Source: an uncultured Opitutaceae bacterium
GTDB taxonomy: Bacteria; Verrucomicrobiota; Verrucomicrobiia; Opitutales; Opitutaceae
Reading direction: 5' to 3'
Assembly: GCA_937128785.1 (NCBI GenBank)
Contig: CAKZMS010000274.1
Coordinates: 1-5,608, forward strand
Length of the DNA: 5,608 bases
The notes below the pieces were generated by a model, which was not told the origin of the DNA, ran no database searches, and worked only from the letters and a program-made list of their open reading frames with translations. Made by a program: the position numbers and the translations under genes. Positions 4,971 to 5,608 of the stretch are shown piece after piece (positions within the stretch are counted from its first letter, which is position 1; each line of letters starts with the position of its first letter).

Positions 4971-5053
4971 GTGGGCTTCGTAAAAAGCTACCGCGATGGG
5001 GAGGCGGTCAGGACGGTTGCGGGAATAAAGACTCAGTGTAGCGTATCGTCCAT

Positions 5054-5548
5054 ATGATGAAGAAACTCCCGTGCCTCGTTTTCATTTTCGCTCTGGTTTC
5101 TGCCGCTGCCGCGGAGACGGCGGAGGAGTTCGAACAACGCCTCTTCGAGGAAGTCTCCAGTACGGGTATCACGGTCGTGCACCCGTGGGCGGATTGGTGC
5201 ATCAACTGCGTCAATGAGCATAAGGACGATGGCTGGAAGAAGTTCATCGAAGCCAATCCCGACGTGAACTTCATCTTTGTCTCGGTCTGGAATAGCGACC
5301 CGGACGATGCTGGCGTGTTGGCCAAGCATGGTCTAGGCGATCAACCCAATTTAAAAATCTGGCGTCACCCCAACCAGTCGAGCCGCCAGGGGGAGCGGGT
5401 AAGTGAGCTCCTGGGGGTGCCGGTAACATGGATGCCGACGACCTGGGTGTTCCGCGACAGCCGGATGCGCTACGCGATCAACTACGGTGAAGTCCGTTTC
5501 GACATGCTCGACCAGATGATCAAGGACAGTGTGAAGGGGCAGTGGTAG
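5054..5548 (+). CDS. Exported thioredoxin-fold protein with CINC active site
   Basis: The protein has 164 residues. An N-terminal signal peptide has KK at 3-4, a hydrophobic core (about 5-17) and likely cleavage after SAAAA near residue 20; no lipobox is seen. The thioredoxin active-site helix is WADWCINC (45-52), with C49 and C52 as the redox pair. The preceding strand is TGITVVHP (37-44), and VNFIFVSV (71-78) looks like the next strand. MPTTWVF (127-133) supplies the cis-proline, P128, facing the active site. The ADWC-x-x-C wording recalls the C-terminal domain of DsbD and related periplasmic thioredoxin-like proteins, so thiol-disulfide exchange in the periplasm is likely; the partner is unknown. 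ATG 5054 and ATG 5057 are adjacent candidates without a clear Shine-Dalgarno. The gene appears to stand alone downstream of cassette B. Confidence 0.87.
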   Translation: MMKKLPCLVFIFALVSAAAAETAEEFEQRLFEEVSSTGITVVHPWADWCINCVNEHKDDGWKKFIEANPDVNFIFVSVWNSDPDDAGVLAKHGLGDQPNLKIWRHPNQSSRQGERVSELLGVPVTWMPTTWVFRDSRMRYAINYGEVRFDMLDQMIKDSVKGQW

Positions 5549-5552
5549 GATT

Positions 5553-5601
<49 letters not shown>

Positions 5602-5608
5602 GGGAAGA

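Noticed and set aside
5017..5045. Sigma-70-like promoter (TTGCGG, 16 bases, TAGCGT) before the thioredoxin-like gene
   Set aside because: The -10 match is poor and the host's promoter consensus is unknown, so it is not separable from chance.

Overview
The window looks like chromosomal DNA of a Gram-negative, moderately GC-rich bacterium. Several proteins have export signals, one gene encodes a TonB_C-like envelope protein and one encodes an LapA-type membrane protein. The combination of asparaginyl-tRNA synthetase, a duplicated TonB_C-like protein, polypurine intergenic repeats and GGGATGC heptamer runs most resembles Verrucomicrobiota of the Opitutaceae type. That placement comes from memory of such genomes and was not tested by a search.

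Layout: (1) 2-871 (+) is the 3' part of asnS. (2) 872-1481 has no protein gene and is filled from stop codon to stop codon by a repeat cassette (cassette A). (3) 3485 back to 1482 (-) is a compact three-gene unit: a secreted HAD-type phosphatase, a small LapA-domain membrane protein starting on the phosphatase stop codon, and an exported protein with two TonB_C-like domains. (4) 3486-3745 is a divergent intergenic gap. (5) 3746-4411 (+) is a flavin nitroreductase of the BluB/iodotyrosine-deiodinase type. (6) 4412-4970 is a second repeat cassette (cassette B) with the same order of parts as A. (7) 5054-5548 (+) is an exported thioredoxin-fold protein with a CINC active site. (8) 5553-5601 is a 7-bp tandem repeat that may continue past the window end.

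The genes are housekeeping and envelope functions. The only likely functional unit is the minus-strand operon, and I see no defence, secretion or biosynthetic system. The unusual content is the two intergenic cassettes. Each has tandem purine-rich units of about 115 bp (two related half-units, here called alpha and beta), then an AT-rich element with three AATCNGNG octamers about one helical turn apart (gamma), then alpha/beta units in inverted orientation, then a 106-bp block that is about 95% identical between the cassettes and folds into a long imperfect hairpin. Cassette A also carries an unrelated 77-bp palindrome that replaces part of the array without changing its register. Names such as alpha, beta, gamma, delta and hp106 are mine.
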